From positions 4,154,001-4,218,000 of the forward strand of contig NZ_CP083740.1 in NCBI RefSeq assembly GCF_020150455.1: DNA of 64,000 nucleotides, written 5' to 3'. A program made the translations under genes and the position numbers. Below the pieces are notes generated by a model, which was not told where the DNA came from, made no database searches, and saw nothing but the letters and a program-made list of their open reading frames with translations. Shown here one piece after another: positions 8,719 to 17,055 of the stretch; the stretch's first letter is position 1; each line of letters starts with the position of its first letter. This DNA comes from Bremerella sp. TYQ1. GTDB lineage: Bacteria > Planctomycetota > Planctomycetia > Pirellulales > Pirellulaceae.

Positions 8719-11427
8719 ATGTTCCGGCCCAATGCACATCGGCTCGCGCCAACGGCGACGTTGGCGCTCTCGCTCTGTCTGGCTGTCCTATCTCTTGGAT
8801 GCACGCCACCCCCCGCAGGGCGACCTTCGACCAACAATACAACTCTGAACCCGAATCCCAACACGACCGTGCCGAGCACGAATGTGACTTCTCCTGCCAA
8901 ACTGCCTGGCCCGGACGAAGTGCCCGTCGGTGAAACCGAATCAGCCACCGAAGCGAGCAAAGTAACGCCAGCTAAGAGTAGCGAAGAGCTCAATCCGGTC
9001 GTGACTCCTGACGAAAAGCCAGGCGTTACGCTTGTTGACGAAGTGGAAACCAAGCCAGCCAAAAACAGCGAAGAGCTGACACCTCCGGAAGAAATGACCA
9101 AGCAGGAAGCACCAGCTCCAGAAACGCCTGCCAAAGAAGAAGAAAAGAAAGAAGAGCCTGTCGCGGAAGTCGCTTCAGCGAAGAAGACCACCACCGCCGC
9201 TTCTTCCAGCGAGGAAAGCAAAGCCGATCCACAGGACTGGCTTTACTGGCGCGGCCCTGAATTCAACGGTATCAGTCGAGCCACTGGCTTGCCGGATAGC
9301 TGGGACCCCGAAGGTGGTGAAGGCAGCAACGTCTTGTGGAAGAGTGAAGATCTCGGAACGCGTAGCACCCCCGTGGTGATGAATGGCAAGTTGTTCGTTC
9401 TCGCCGCCGCCGAACAAGGCACACCTCGCGAAGGGGAACGTGTTGTCTGCGTCGACGCGAAAACGGGCGAACCAATTTGGGAAAATCGCTTTAACGTCTA
9501 TCTTTCGGACGTACCTGTCGAACGCGTTGGCTGGTCGGCTGTCACTGCCGATCCAGAATCGAACACCGTTTTTGCCCTCGGCGTCGCTGGCCATTTCCAG
9601 TGTATCGATGCCAACACCGGCGAAACGAAGTGGCTGCGTAAGATGCATGAAGAGTTCGGTATGCTGACCACTTATGGCGGCCGTACCAACTTCCCGATCG
9701 TTTACGAAGACCTCGTTATCATCAGTGGGATCGTGATCGGCTGGGGCGACATGGCCAAGCCGGCACATCGCTTCCTGGGTCTGAATAAGGAAACTGGCGA
9801 AGTCGTCTGGTTCACCGAAACGACTCCTCTTCCCTACGACACGACCTACAGTGCCCCAAGCATCAAGATCGTCAACGGAATTCCGCAGTACGTCATCGGA
9901 GCCGGCGACGGTAAGATCTGGAGCATTCAACCCCGTACCGGCCAGCACAACTGGAGCTTTGCATTCGCTGCTCGCGGTCTGTACGGCACCCCGATCATCG
10001 AAGGCGACACAGTCTTCATGGCCCAGGGTGAAGAAAACGTTCAGCCCAAAGAAGTCGATGGCAAGATCGTCGTCGATGTCGATAACACCATGGGTGCCGT
10101 CGTCGCTGTCGATGCAACGCAATCTGGCGATATCTCCGTCAGTGGCCAGAAGTGGAAAGTCGTCGAGCTGAACGGCAACCGCAGTGCACCACTCTACGTC
10201 AACGACAAGCTGTACGTGATCGACGACCGAGCCAAGCTGTTCGTGCTCGATCCGCAGACCGGCGAAGAACTGTTCAAGAAGACTCCGCTGGGTACCAAGA
10301 TGTTTGCTTCCCCGCTTTACGCGGATGGCAAGATCTACACGATCACCGAAAACGGTCGCTACTATGTCCTCGGCATTGAGGAAGATGGCAGCGTCGATAT
10401 CCTGACGAAAGGACGTTTGCCGGAAGGGGACGCGTTGGGCTCGCCGATTTGTGCCCAGGGTCGTATCTACTTCCCAACGACCACGGCACTTTACTGCGTG
10501 GGCAACGAAAAGAAAGAAACCGGTTTCAGTGGTCTGCCCGAGCAGTCGAAAGAAGTGCCGGTTTCGGAAGATCCCCAACCAGCTCACGCTCAAGTGATTC
10601 CAGCCGAAGCGCTCATCTATCCTGGCAAGGGAGTCGACTACCGCGTGAAGCTGTTCAACTCGCGTGGTCAGTTTGTGGAAGACGCTAAGAAAGTTGAATA
10701 CAGCGTCGAAGGTCCTGCCAAGATTGATGAATCAGGCAAGCTGACCGCCAACGAAGACGCAGCACACGCCCCTGCGTATGTCACCGCCAAAGTAGGCGAT
10801 CTGACCGGCAATGCTCGCCTGCGAATCATTCCACCGTTGCCGTGGGAGTTCGACTTCGAAGGCATCAAGATCGACGAGAAGTCCGGCAAAGGTGAGCCAC
10901 CGATTACTTGGGTCGGAGCCCGCTACCGTCACGTTGTCCGTGAAGAAGATGGCAGCAAAGTGATGGTCAAAATTACGACCATTCCTAAGGGCACACGAAG
11001 CCAGTCGTGGATGGGTCACACCGATCTGCACGACTACACGATCGAAGCCGACGTAATGGCTCAGGAACTTGAAGGTCAGCTGCCAGACATCGGCTTGATC
11101 GCTCAAGGGTACGAGTTCATCCTGATGGGCAACGAGTCGAAGGCACGTGCGTTGACGTGGATCACACAGCAACGAATCGCCAAAGATGTTGACTTCAAAC
11201 TGGAACCAGGCACCTGGTACCACCTCAAGTTGAAGGTCTCGAACCAGGAAGACGGCACTGCCAAAGCCCAGGGTAAAGCCTGGAAAAAGGACGAAGCCGA
11301 ACCGGAAGAGTGGATGGTGGAAGTCGTGGACGACGTTCCCAACACGACCGGCAGCCCTGGCCTCTTCGGCAATGCGAAGACCGGCGAAATCTTCCTGGAC
11401 AATATCAAGGTGACTCCGAATAGTTAA
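8719..11427 (+). CDS. lipoprotein with PQQ-type beta-propeller and C-terminal jelly-roll domain
   Basis: A 902-residue lipoprotein: a hydrophobic leader ends in the lipobox LSLGC (about residue 24), followed by a long Pro/Glu/Lys/Thr-rich linker to about residue 170 in which KNSEELTPPEE-like segments recur. A PQQ-like propeller follows (DWLYWRGPEFNG start, then repeated DAKTGEPIWE, DANTGETKWL, DPQTGEELFK blades) to about residue 610. A short Big-like segment and a C-terminal concanavalin/DUF1080-like domain (about 700-902, ending IFLDNIKV) complete it. The ATG at 8719 is used because it opens the leader. These propellers usually do not bind PQQ; they are common planctomycete envelope proteins of unknown substrate. 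A second propeller gene follows after 64 bases, so the two are probably co-transcribed. A small palindrome overlaps the stop but has no T-run. Confidence 0.88.
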   Translation: MFRPNAHRLAPTATLALSLCLAVLSLGCTPPPAGRPSTNNTTLNPNPNTTVPSTNVTSPAKLPGPDEVPVGETESATEASKVTPAKSSEELNPVVTPDEKPGVTLVDEVETKPAKNSEELTPPEEMTKQEAPAPETPAKEEEKKEEPVAEVASAKKTTTAASSSEESKADPQDWLYWRGPEFNGISRATGLPDSWDPEGGEGSNVLWKSEDLGTRSTPVVMNGKLFVLAAAEQGTPREGERVVCVDAKTGEPIWENRFNVYLSDVPVERVGWSAVTADPESNTVFALGVAGHFQCIDANTGETKWLRKMHEEFGMLTTYGGRTNFPIVYEDLVIISGIVIGWGDMAKPAHRFLGLNKETGEVVWFTETTPLPYDTTYSAPSIKIVNGIPQYVIGAGDGKIWSIQPRTGQHNWSFAFAARGLYGTPIIEGDTVFMAQGEENVQPKEVDGKIVVDVDNTMGAVVAVDATQSGDISVSGQKWKVVELNGNRSAPLYVNDKLYVIDDRAKLFVLDPQTGEELFKKTPLGTKMFASPLYADGKIYTITENGRYYVLGIEEDGSVDILTKGRLPEGDALGSPICAQGRIYFPTTTALYCVGNEKKETGFSGLPEQSKEVPVSEDPQPAHAQVIPAEALIYPGKGVDYRVKLFNSRGQFVEDAKKVEYSVEGPAKIDESGKLTANEDAAHAPAYVTAKVGDLTGNARLRIIPPLPWEFDFEGIKIDEKSGKGEPPITWVGARYRHVVREEDGSKVMVKITTIPKGTRSQSWMGHTDLHDYTIEADVMAQELEGQLPDIGLIAQGYEFILMGNESKARALTWITQQRIAKDVDFKLEPGTWYHLKLKVSNQEDGTAKAQGKAWKKDEAEPEEWMVEVVDDVPNTTGSPGLFGNAKTGEIFLDNIKVTPNS

Positions 11428-11491
11428 TTATTCGGAATCCCTCCTTCATTCCTCCCCCAACCCAACTACCTCACGTACGAGCATAAAACCT

Positions 11492-13192
11492 ATGAAATCG
11501 ACGTATGCTTACTTTGCAATCATGGGCTCGGCCTGTGTCGGCATGACGCTCGCAGGCCTCATGCCGGAAGAACGAGCCATTGCCCAGGACGAAGTAGCCA
11601 AAGCGGAAGTCACCAAGGATTGGCCTCAATGGGGCGGTGACTCGAAGCGCAACAACACGCCATCCGCCAAAGATATTCCCACCACGTGGGAAATCGGCGG
11701 CTTCGATCGCAAGACCGGTGAATGGCTGAAAGAAGATGCCGAGAACATCAAATGGGTCGCCTCGCTGGGAAGCCAATCGTACGGCAACCCTGTCGTTGCG
11801 GACGGCAAAGTGTTCGTCGGTACCAACAACGGTAGCGGCTACATCGATCGCTACCCTTCCAAAGTCGATCTCGGCTGCCTGGTTTGCTTCGACGAAGCAA
11901 CCGGCGAATTCCTCTGGCAACACTCGAGCGAAAAGCTGCCTACCGGCCGCGTTCATGACTGGCCACTCCAAGGCATCTGCTGTGCTCCTTACGTAGAAGG
12001 CAAACGCCTGTGGTTTGTTACCAGCCGCGGCGAAGTTCGTTGCCTCGACACCGAAGGTTTCCGCGACGGCGAAAACAACGGGCCTTACAAAGAGGAAGAG
12101 TTCACCGGCGAAAAGGAAGCCGACACGATCTGGATTTACGACATGATGAAGGATCTGGGCGTTTCGCAGCACAACATGTGCAGTTGCTCGGTGACTTGCC
12201 TCGGCGACGTCTTGTTCGTGAACACTTCCAATGGTGTCGACGAATCGCACATCGTGATTCCATCGACCGAAGCCCCGAGCTTCATCGCCATGGACAAGAA
12301 CACCGGCGAAGTCCTGTGGACAGACAAGTCCCCTGGCACGAACATCCTGCACGGACAATGGTCGAGCCCGACCGTTGCTGAATTGGGTGGTGTTCCTCAA
12401 GTCATCTTCGCCGGCGGTGACGGCTGGGTGTACTCTTTCAAAGCCGACAAGGGCAAAGATGGCAAGCCAGAACTGCTGTGGAAGTTTGACGGCAACCCTA
12501 AGACCTCGAAGTGGGTTCTCGGTGGTCGCGGTACACGCAACAACATCATTGCTACGCCGGTCATCTACGACGACAAAGTTTACGTGGCCGTCGGTCAGGA
12601 CCCCGAACATGGCGAAGGCGAAGGTCACCTCTGGTGCCTGGACCCCACCAAGCGTGGCGACGTCAGTAGCGAGCTGGCCATGAAGATCGAAGGCAGCCAG
12701 CGTGTGCCGATCGACCATCGCCGCATTCAAGCGGTCATCGAAGAAGATGGCGAAGTGGCAGTTCCCAACCCGAACAGCGCCGTCATCTGGCACTACTCCA
12801 CGTTCGACCAAGATGGCGACGGCAAGATCGAGTTCGAGGAAACGATGCACCGTAGCATCGGTACCTGCACGATCAAGGACGACATCCTTTACATCGCCGA
12901 CTTTAGCGGTCTGCTGCACTGCTTGAATGCCAAGACCGGCAAGCCGAACTGGACGTACGACATGTTCGCCGCCGCATGGGGTTCGGCCCTGATCGTCAAC
13001 GACCATGTTTACATCGGTGACGAAGATGGCGACGTGGCAGTCTTCAAGCTGTCGGCCGATCCAGAAGATGGCGAACCGCTTGAGGAAATCAACATGGGCA
13101 ACTCGGTCTACTCGACCCCGATCGTTGCCAATGGCGTGCTTTACATCGCCAATAAGACGCATCTCTTCGCCATCACCGAAGGCGGCGAGTAA
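11492..13192 (+). CDS. exported PQQ-type beta-propeller protein with an EF-hand loop
   Basis: A 566-residue protein with an N-terminal signal (about residues 1-30, ending AIAQDE). The propeller starts DWPQWGGDSKRNN and has recurring blade motifs (DEATGEFLWQ, DKNTGEVLWT, NAKTGKPNWT). At residues 439-450 there is a perfect 12-residue EF-hand loop, DQDGDGKIEFEE, inserted between blades, suggesting Ca2+ binding. Two cysteines occur in VCSC-type context (NMCSCSVTC near 230-237). It lies 64 bases after another propeller gene and ends at a strong terminator, so the pair looks like one unit. Role unknown; likely periplasmic. Confidence 0.88.
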   Translation: MKSTYAYFAIMGSACVGMTLAGLMPEERAIAQDEVAKAEVTKDWPQWGGDSKRNNTPSAKDIPTTWEIGGFDRKTGEWLKEDAENIKWVASLGSQSYGNPVVADGKVFVGTNNGSGYIDRYPSKVDLGCLVCFDEATGEFLWQHSSEKLPTGRVHDWPLQGICCAPYVEGKRLWFVTSRGEVRCLDTEGFRDGENNGPYKEEEFTGEKEADTIWIYDMMKDLGVSQHNMCSCSVTCLGDVLFVNTSNGVDESHIVIPSTEAPSFIAMDKNTGEVLWTDKSPGTNILHGQWSSPTVAELGGVPQVIFAGGDGWVYSFKADKGKDGKPELLWKFDGNPKTSKWVLGGRGTRNNIIATPVIYDDKVYVAVGQDPEHGEGEGHLWCLDPTKRGDVSSELAMKIEGSQRVPIDHRRIQAVIEEDGEVAVPNPNSAVIWHYSTFDQDGDGKIEFEETMHRSIGTCTIKDDILYIADFSGLLHCLNAKTGKPNWTYDMFAAAWGSALIVNDHVYIGDEDGDVAVFKLSADPEDGEPLEEINMGNSVYSTPIVANGVLYIANKTHLFAITEGGE

Positions 13193-13218
13193 CCTCTGAG
13201 CAATTTACGGCATCCAAG

Positions 13219-13254
13219 ACGCGAGAGGGGCCAAGCTCCCTCTCGCGTTTTTTT
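13219..13254 (+). terminator. rho-independent terminator after the propeller pair
   Basis: ACGCGAGAGGG and CCCTCTCGCGT form a perfect 11-bp stem with an 8-base loop, followed by a T-run. It ends the two-gene propeller unit. Confidence 0.93.
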
Positions 13255-13307
13255 ATGCCCTAATGTGGTGATTCAAACGGCAAGCCACGCCCCGATCCCC
13301 TACCGCA

Positions 13308-13408
13308 CGTAGGATGCGGCTTCCGAATCGATCGCCGTCCACTTCCGGTTGAAATGGATTAGCGGTCCAACATGGCTATCCGCCGAAGACGTCGGCAACC
13401 ATCCTACG
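13308..13408. repeat. 101-bp segment bounded by 9-bp inverted repeats
   Basis: CGTAGGATG at 13308-13316 is matched by CATCCTACG at 13400-13408. The spacing gives an element of 101 bp, the same length as the inverted-repeat element at 42801-42901, but the end sequences differ (GTAGGATG against GTAGGGTG). It lies in the gap before the receiver-like gene. It could be a degenerate mobile repeat or chance. Confidence 0.4.
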
Positions 13409-13463
13409 TCAACGCCTCCATACGCATTTCCCTTTCTCACCCCGTTCTGAAGGAACCATCAAT

Positions 13464-13835
13464 ATGCCTAAGCAAGTTCTCGACGTAGGCAACTGTGGTT
13501 ACGACCATGGTTCGTTGAAAGATTTGATCGAACGCAACTTCGACGCGAAATTGCTCCAATCGCACGGGCCCACCGATACATTGAAAATGCTGCGCGAACA
13601 AACCTTCGCGTTGGTGGTCATTAATCGTAAGCTCGATCGCGATCATTCCGACGGAATGGACATCTTGAAAGAGATGAAAGCGGACGACCAGCTGAAAGAA
13701 ATCCCTGTCATGCTTCTCTCGAACTACGAGGACGCCCAAGCTGCCGCGGTCGAAGCAGGCGCCGTCCCGGGGTTTGGTAAGCGAGAGCTAGGCAAAGAAA
13801 CGACCCTGAAAATGCTACAAACCTATTTAGATTAA
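13464..13835 (+). CDS. receiver-like (pseudo-receiver) single-domain protein
   Basis: A 123-residue protein with the alternating pattern of a CheY-type receiver: a central strand ALVVIN, helix SDGMDILKEMK, strand IPVMLLSN, and a strand/loop with GFGKREL. The residue at the phospho-acceptor position is Asn54 instead of Asp (VVIN where receivers have LLD). The Ser of LLSN and the Lys of FGKRE correspond to the conserved Thr/Ser and Lys. Without Asp it probably cannot be phosphorylated and may act by protein binding. No output domain. The stop at 13835 is only 2 bases before csaA, so the two are almost certainly translated from one message. Confidence 0.7.
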   Translation: MPKQVLDVGNCGYDHGSLKDLIERNFDAKLLQSHGPTDTLKMLREQTFALVVINRKLDRDHSDGMDILKEMKADDQLKEIPVMLLSNYEDAQAAAVEAGAVPGFGKRELGKETTLKMLQTYLD

Positions 13836-13837
13836 TC

Positions 13838-14176
13838 ATGCCCGAAATTACCTGGAACGAATTTGAAGCGGTCGAGCTACGCGTCGGCACGATCGTTGAA
13901 GCAGAAGACTTCCCCGAGGCTCGGCGGCCTGCCTACAAGCTGAAGATCGACTTCGGCGAGCCTTTGGGAATCAAAAAATCGAGTGCCCAGATCACGCAGC
14001 TCTATTCGCGAGAAGAACTCGTCGGTAAACAGATCATTGCCGTTACCAACTTTCCTCCCAAGCAGATCGGTCCTATTCGCAGCGAAGTCCTTGTCACGGG
14101 CTTCTATGGCGAAGACGGCGCGGTAACCCTGGCCGTCCCCGATAAACCAACTGCCAACGGCAACCGCTTGGCATAG
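13838..14176 (+). CDS. csaA: CsaA-type tRNA-binding-domain protein
   Basis: A 112-residue OB-fold protein of the CsaA/secretion-chaperone family, related to the C-terminal tRNA-binding domain of MetRS. Visible marks are LRVGTIVEAEDFPEARRPAYKLKIDFG, the KKSSAQIT core, the VTNFPPKQIGP segment and a GAVTLAVPD end. Length is typical (about 110). In Bacillus CsaA was described as an export-related chaperone that binds preproteins; a tRNA-binding role is also possible. It lies 2 bases after the pseudo-receiver gene. Its stop faces the convergent agmatine deiminase gene 30 bases away. Confidence 0.92.
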   Translation: MPEITWNEFEAVELRVGTIVEAEDFPEARRPAYKLKIDFGEPLGIKKSSAQITQLYSREELVGKQIIAVTNFPPKQIGPIRSEVLVTGFYGEDGAVTLAVPDKPTANGNRLA

Positions 14177-14205
14177 TAGAAAATGGCTCGTCGAAAGCCA
14201 ATTGC

Positions 14206-15237
14206 CTACTTCATAATCTGCTGCGATATGCAGTGGAAAGCCCCCAAGCCCCATACAAGATCGATCGCTTCAATCGGTACGATCTTGCGGTCCGGGAAGC
14301 ATTGTTGCAGCGTATCGCACGCTTTGTCGTCAGCATCGTCGCCAAACTGCGGAACGATGACAATTCCGTTGGCGATGTAGAAATTGCAGTAGCTTGCCGG
14401 AAGCCGCTGATCGTCTTGATACTTGGCTTTCGGCATCATCAAAGGAATGACCTCCAGCGGCTGTTCATTCAAGTCGGTCATTGCTTCAAGATCGCGGAAG
14501 TTCTGCTGAAGCGCCTCGTAGTTCTCGTCGTTCTTGTCTTCTTCATACGCGGCGACCACCGTCCCCAGACCGACAAATCGGGCCAGCTCATCGATGTGCC
14601 CATCGGTGTCGTCGCCAGCGATGCCGCGATCGAGCCACAAGATCTTTTCCGCGCAAAGGTAATCGCACAGATACTTCTCGGTCTGTTCCTGCGAAAGGTG
14701 TGGGTTCCGGTTGGGATTCAACAGACACTCTGTCGTACTAAGCACCAGACGTGCCCCGTTGCCATCGACGGCGCCCCCTTCCATCACAATGCCAGGCTGA
14801 AAACGTCCGAAGCCGAGCTTCTCTGCAAACCGCTCCGGTACGGCCTGATCGTCATCCCACGGCGGATACTTCCCACCCCAGGCGTTGTAGTTCCAATCGA
14901 CCGCCATCCATGGTTTCCCCGACGGGGCTTCCAAAAAGCTTGGACCATGGTCGCGTGCCCAGGCATCGTTGGTCGGAATCGCGTGGATCGAAACGTTCGG
15001 CAAGTACCCCACAAGATCTTCGGCTTGAGTCAGCACATCGCCGGCGGCGGCCAAGATGTGGACGTCCTCGACCTCGGCGAGCGCCGTCACCAGTTTCTTA
15101 TAGACCCCAGGGATTGGCTCGAACTTGCCTGGCCACGATTCACGATTATGCGGCCACGACAAGAGCGTTCCGACGTGCGGTTCCCACTCGGCCGGCCAGC
15201 GATATCCTTGCTGCTTGGGCGTTAGCCGATCGTTCAT
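14206..15237 (-). CDS. aguA: agmatine deiminase
   Basis: A 343-residue enzyme of the agmatine/peptidyl-arginine deiminase family: agmatine + H2O gives N-carbamoylputrescine + NH3. Seen are WPHNRESWPG near the start, the NDAWARDHGPSF block, GGAVDGNG, the GDDTDGHIDELARF segment with catalytic Asp/His, and the catalytic Cys in GLGAFHCISQQ near the C-terminus. Length is slightly short for the family (about 350-370). Its ATG overlaps the stop of aguB (ATGA, 4 nt), so the two are translationally coupled. Together they make putrescine by the plant-type route. Convergent with csaA. Confidence 0.95.
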   Translation of the reverse strand: MNDRLTPKQQGYRWPAEWEPHVGTLLSWPHNRESWPGKFEPIPGVYKKLVTALAEVEDVHILAAAGDVLTQAEDLVGYLPNVSIHAIPTNDAWARDHGPSFLEAPSGKPWMAVDWNYNAWGGKYPPWDDDQAVPERFAEKLGFGRFQPGIVMEGGAVDGNGARLVLSTTECLLNPNRNPHLSQEQTEKYLCDYLCAEKILWLDRGIAGDDTDGHIDELARFVGLGTVVAAYEEDKNDENYEALQQNFRDLEAMTDLNEQPLEVIPLMMPKAKYQDDQRLPASYCNFYIANGIVIVPQFGDDADDKACDTLQQCFPDRKIVPIEAIDLVWGLGAFHCISQQIMK

Positions 15238-16121
15238 GAGGTGATATCCCCATCGATGAATCGCTTCGTGATTCCGCCGTAGGCATCAATACGGCGGTCT
15301 CGCAGAAACGGCCAATGCGTCCGCGAGAAGTCGATCTGAGCCAAGTTGCATTCCACGACCATGATCTCTTCTTGATCGTGCGAAGCTACTTTCAGCAGCG
15401 TCCCTGTCGGATCGACCACGAACGAATGTCCCCAGAACTCAATGTTCTCTTCAATGCCCACACGATTCGGAGCCGCCACAAACACGCCGTTGGCGATTGC
15501 ATGGCTTCGCATCATTGTTTCCCAGGCCGACACTTGGGCGGGGCCGTACTCTTCCTTCTCGGGATGCAGCCAGCCGATCGCCGTTGGATAGACCAAAATC
15601 TGGGCGCCTGTAAGCGCCGTCAGACGAGCCGCTTCGGGGAACCATTGATCCCAGCAGATGCACACACCGACACGGCCAAACTTCGTATCGAATGTTCGGA
15701 AACCGATATCGCCAGGCGTGAAATAGAACTTCTCGTAGTAGTGCGGATCGTCTGGGATATGCATCTTGCGATAGATGCCCAGGAACGCGCCGTCGGCATC
15801 GAACACCGCAGCCGTATTGTGATAGACGCCTTCGGCTCGCTTCTCGAACAACGACGCGACTACGACGACGCCATGCTCCTTGGCAGCCGCTTGAATGCGA
15901 TCGCTTGTCGGACCAGGAATCGGTTCGGCTTGTTCAAATTGGATGTGGTCTTCTTCCTGGCAGAAGTAGAGGCCGGGAAACAGCTCTTGCAGGCAAACGA
16001 TGTTCGCTCCCTGCTGGGCAGCTTCGGCAATCTTGGCGACCGCCTTGGCGACGTTTTCTTCCTTCTTAGCGCTGCACGTCATCTGTACGACGGCAACGTT
16101 GATCTTCTCCGGTTTGCTCAT
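15234..16121 (-). CDS. aguB: N-carbamoylputrescine amidase
   Basis: A 295-residue nitrilase-superfamily enzyme (C-N hydrolase) that converts N-carbamoylputrescine to putrescine, CO2 and ammonia. The catalytic triad is visible: Glu in LQELF, Lys in YRKMHIPDDPHYYEKFYF, and Cys in GVCICWDQWFPE. The IPDD and WDQWFPEAAR segments are characteristic of the AguB subgroup. Length is typical (about 290). First gene of the aguBA pair, with aguA overlapping by 4 nt. Divergent from bioD with 67 bases between starts. Confidence 0.95.
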   Translation of the reverse strand: MSKPEKINVAVVQMTCSAKKEENVAKAVAKIAEAAQQGANIVCLQELFPGLYFCQEEDHIQFEQAEPIPGPTSDRIQAAAKEHGVVVVASLFEKRAEGVYHNTAAVFDADGAFLGIYRKMHIPDDPHYYEKFYFTPGDIGFRTFDTKFGRVGVCICWDQWFPEAARLTALTGAQILVYPTAIGWLHPEKEEYGPAQVSAWETMMRSHAIANGVFVAAPNRVGIEENIEFWGHSFVVDPTGTLLKVASHDQEEIMVVECNLAQIDFSRTHWPFLRDRRIDAYGGITKRFIDGDITS

Positions 16122-16188
16122 AATTCTGACTGCTTAGGGGCCTGATCGATGCTGGGAGACGAACTGGCAAAATGGTACTATTTCCCCT

Positions 16189-16899
16189 ATGAATGGAAAA
16201 CCACCACAGGGACTCTTCATTACCGGAAATAATACAGGCGTCGGCAAGACCCACGTGGCCGGATTGATTGCCCAAAGCCTTACAAATGCGGGCCTCCGCG
16301 TCGGAGTTTATAAGCCTGCCGCTAGCGGACTCGTCGAACAAGCCGGCAAATGGATCTCGGAAGATGTCCAAACGCTGTGGGAAGCCACCGGCAAAATCTG
16401 GGATACGAAGCATATCTGCCCCCAAACATTCAAGGCCCCGCTCGCTCCCCATCTTGCCGCTCGCGCTGAAGGAAAAGAGATCGATACCCGTCGCCTGAGA
16501 AGTGAGTTTTCGCTGTGGAAACATCGCCAGGCTTCCGGCGAATGCGACTTTCTGCTTGTCGAAGGTGCCGGAGGGCTGCTCTCGCCAATGTCGGACGAAG
16601 ACAGCGTCGCCGATCTTGCTCAGGACTTCGGCCTACCACTGGTGATCGTCGCGGCCAATCGACTAGGAATGATCAACGAGACGTTGCAGACACTTCTGAC
16701 GGCCAGCGTTTATGGCGGCGGGATCGATATCGCCGGAATCGTATTGAATGACGTTTCGCCGGACGTAAGCGACGTCAGCCGCGAATCGAATCGATCGGAA
16801 CTTGAACAAAGAACGGTCGTACCGATTCTGACGCACGTTCCTTACGGCGCAAAGCAGTTTTTAGACCCAATCGACTGGGCCGAACTCGCCGGCTGCTAG
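16189..16899 (+). CDS. bioD: dethiobiotin synthase
   Basis: A 236-residue ATP-dependent enzyme that closes the ureido ring of 7,8-diaminopelargonate to give dethiobiotin, the penultimate step of biotin synthesis. The P-loop is GNNTGVGKT at residues 13-21 (the first Asn is usual for BioD/CobQ-like G-x-D/N-T), followed by the VYKPAASG substrate segment, FKAPLAPHLAA, and the switch VEGAGGLLSPMS near 125. Length is in range (220-240). No other bio gene is in the window. A gap of 67 bases to the divergent aguB must carry promoters for both. Confidence 0.93.
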   Translation: MNGKPPQGLFITGNNTGVGKTHVAGLIAQSLTNAGLRVGVYKPAASGLVEQAGKWISEDVQTLWEATGKIWDTKHICPQTFKAPLAPHLAARAEGKEIDTRRLRSEFSLWKHRQASGECDFLLVEGAGGLLSPMSDEDSVADLAQDFGLPLVIVAANRLGMINETLQTLLTASVYGGGIDIAGIVLNDVSPDVSDVSRESNRSELEQRTVVPILTHVPYGAKQFLDPIDWAELAGC

Positions 16900-17055
16900 G
16901 GCGTGCCCCCAACATCAGCCGTAGTAAGAATTTGCAAAAAATTCAGATTTGACCAAATCGGAGCGGCCAACTGTCTCGTCTCTCTGGGTGAGCTCACCAG
17001 AAACGTGATACACGAACCAGCCATTCCCAACTGAAAATTGTGCGGGTCAAATACG

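Noticed and set aside
11471..13162. Long frame opposite the second propeller gene
   Set aside because: It mirrors the codon bias of the plus-strand gene, which has a signal peptide and clear blade motifs; antisense frames like this occur over most GC-rich genes here.
14233..15225. Frame of 330 codons opposite aguA
   Set aside because: It is the mirror of an enzyme gene with all catalytic residues present.
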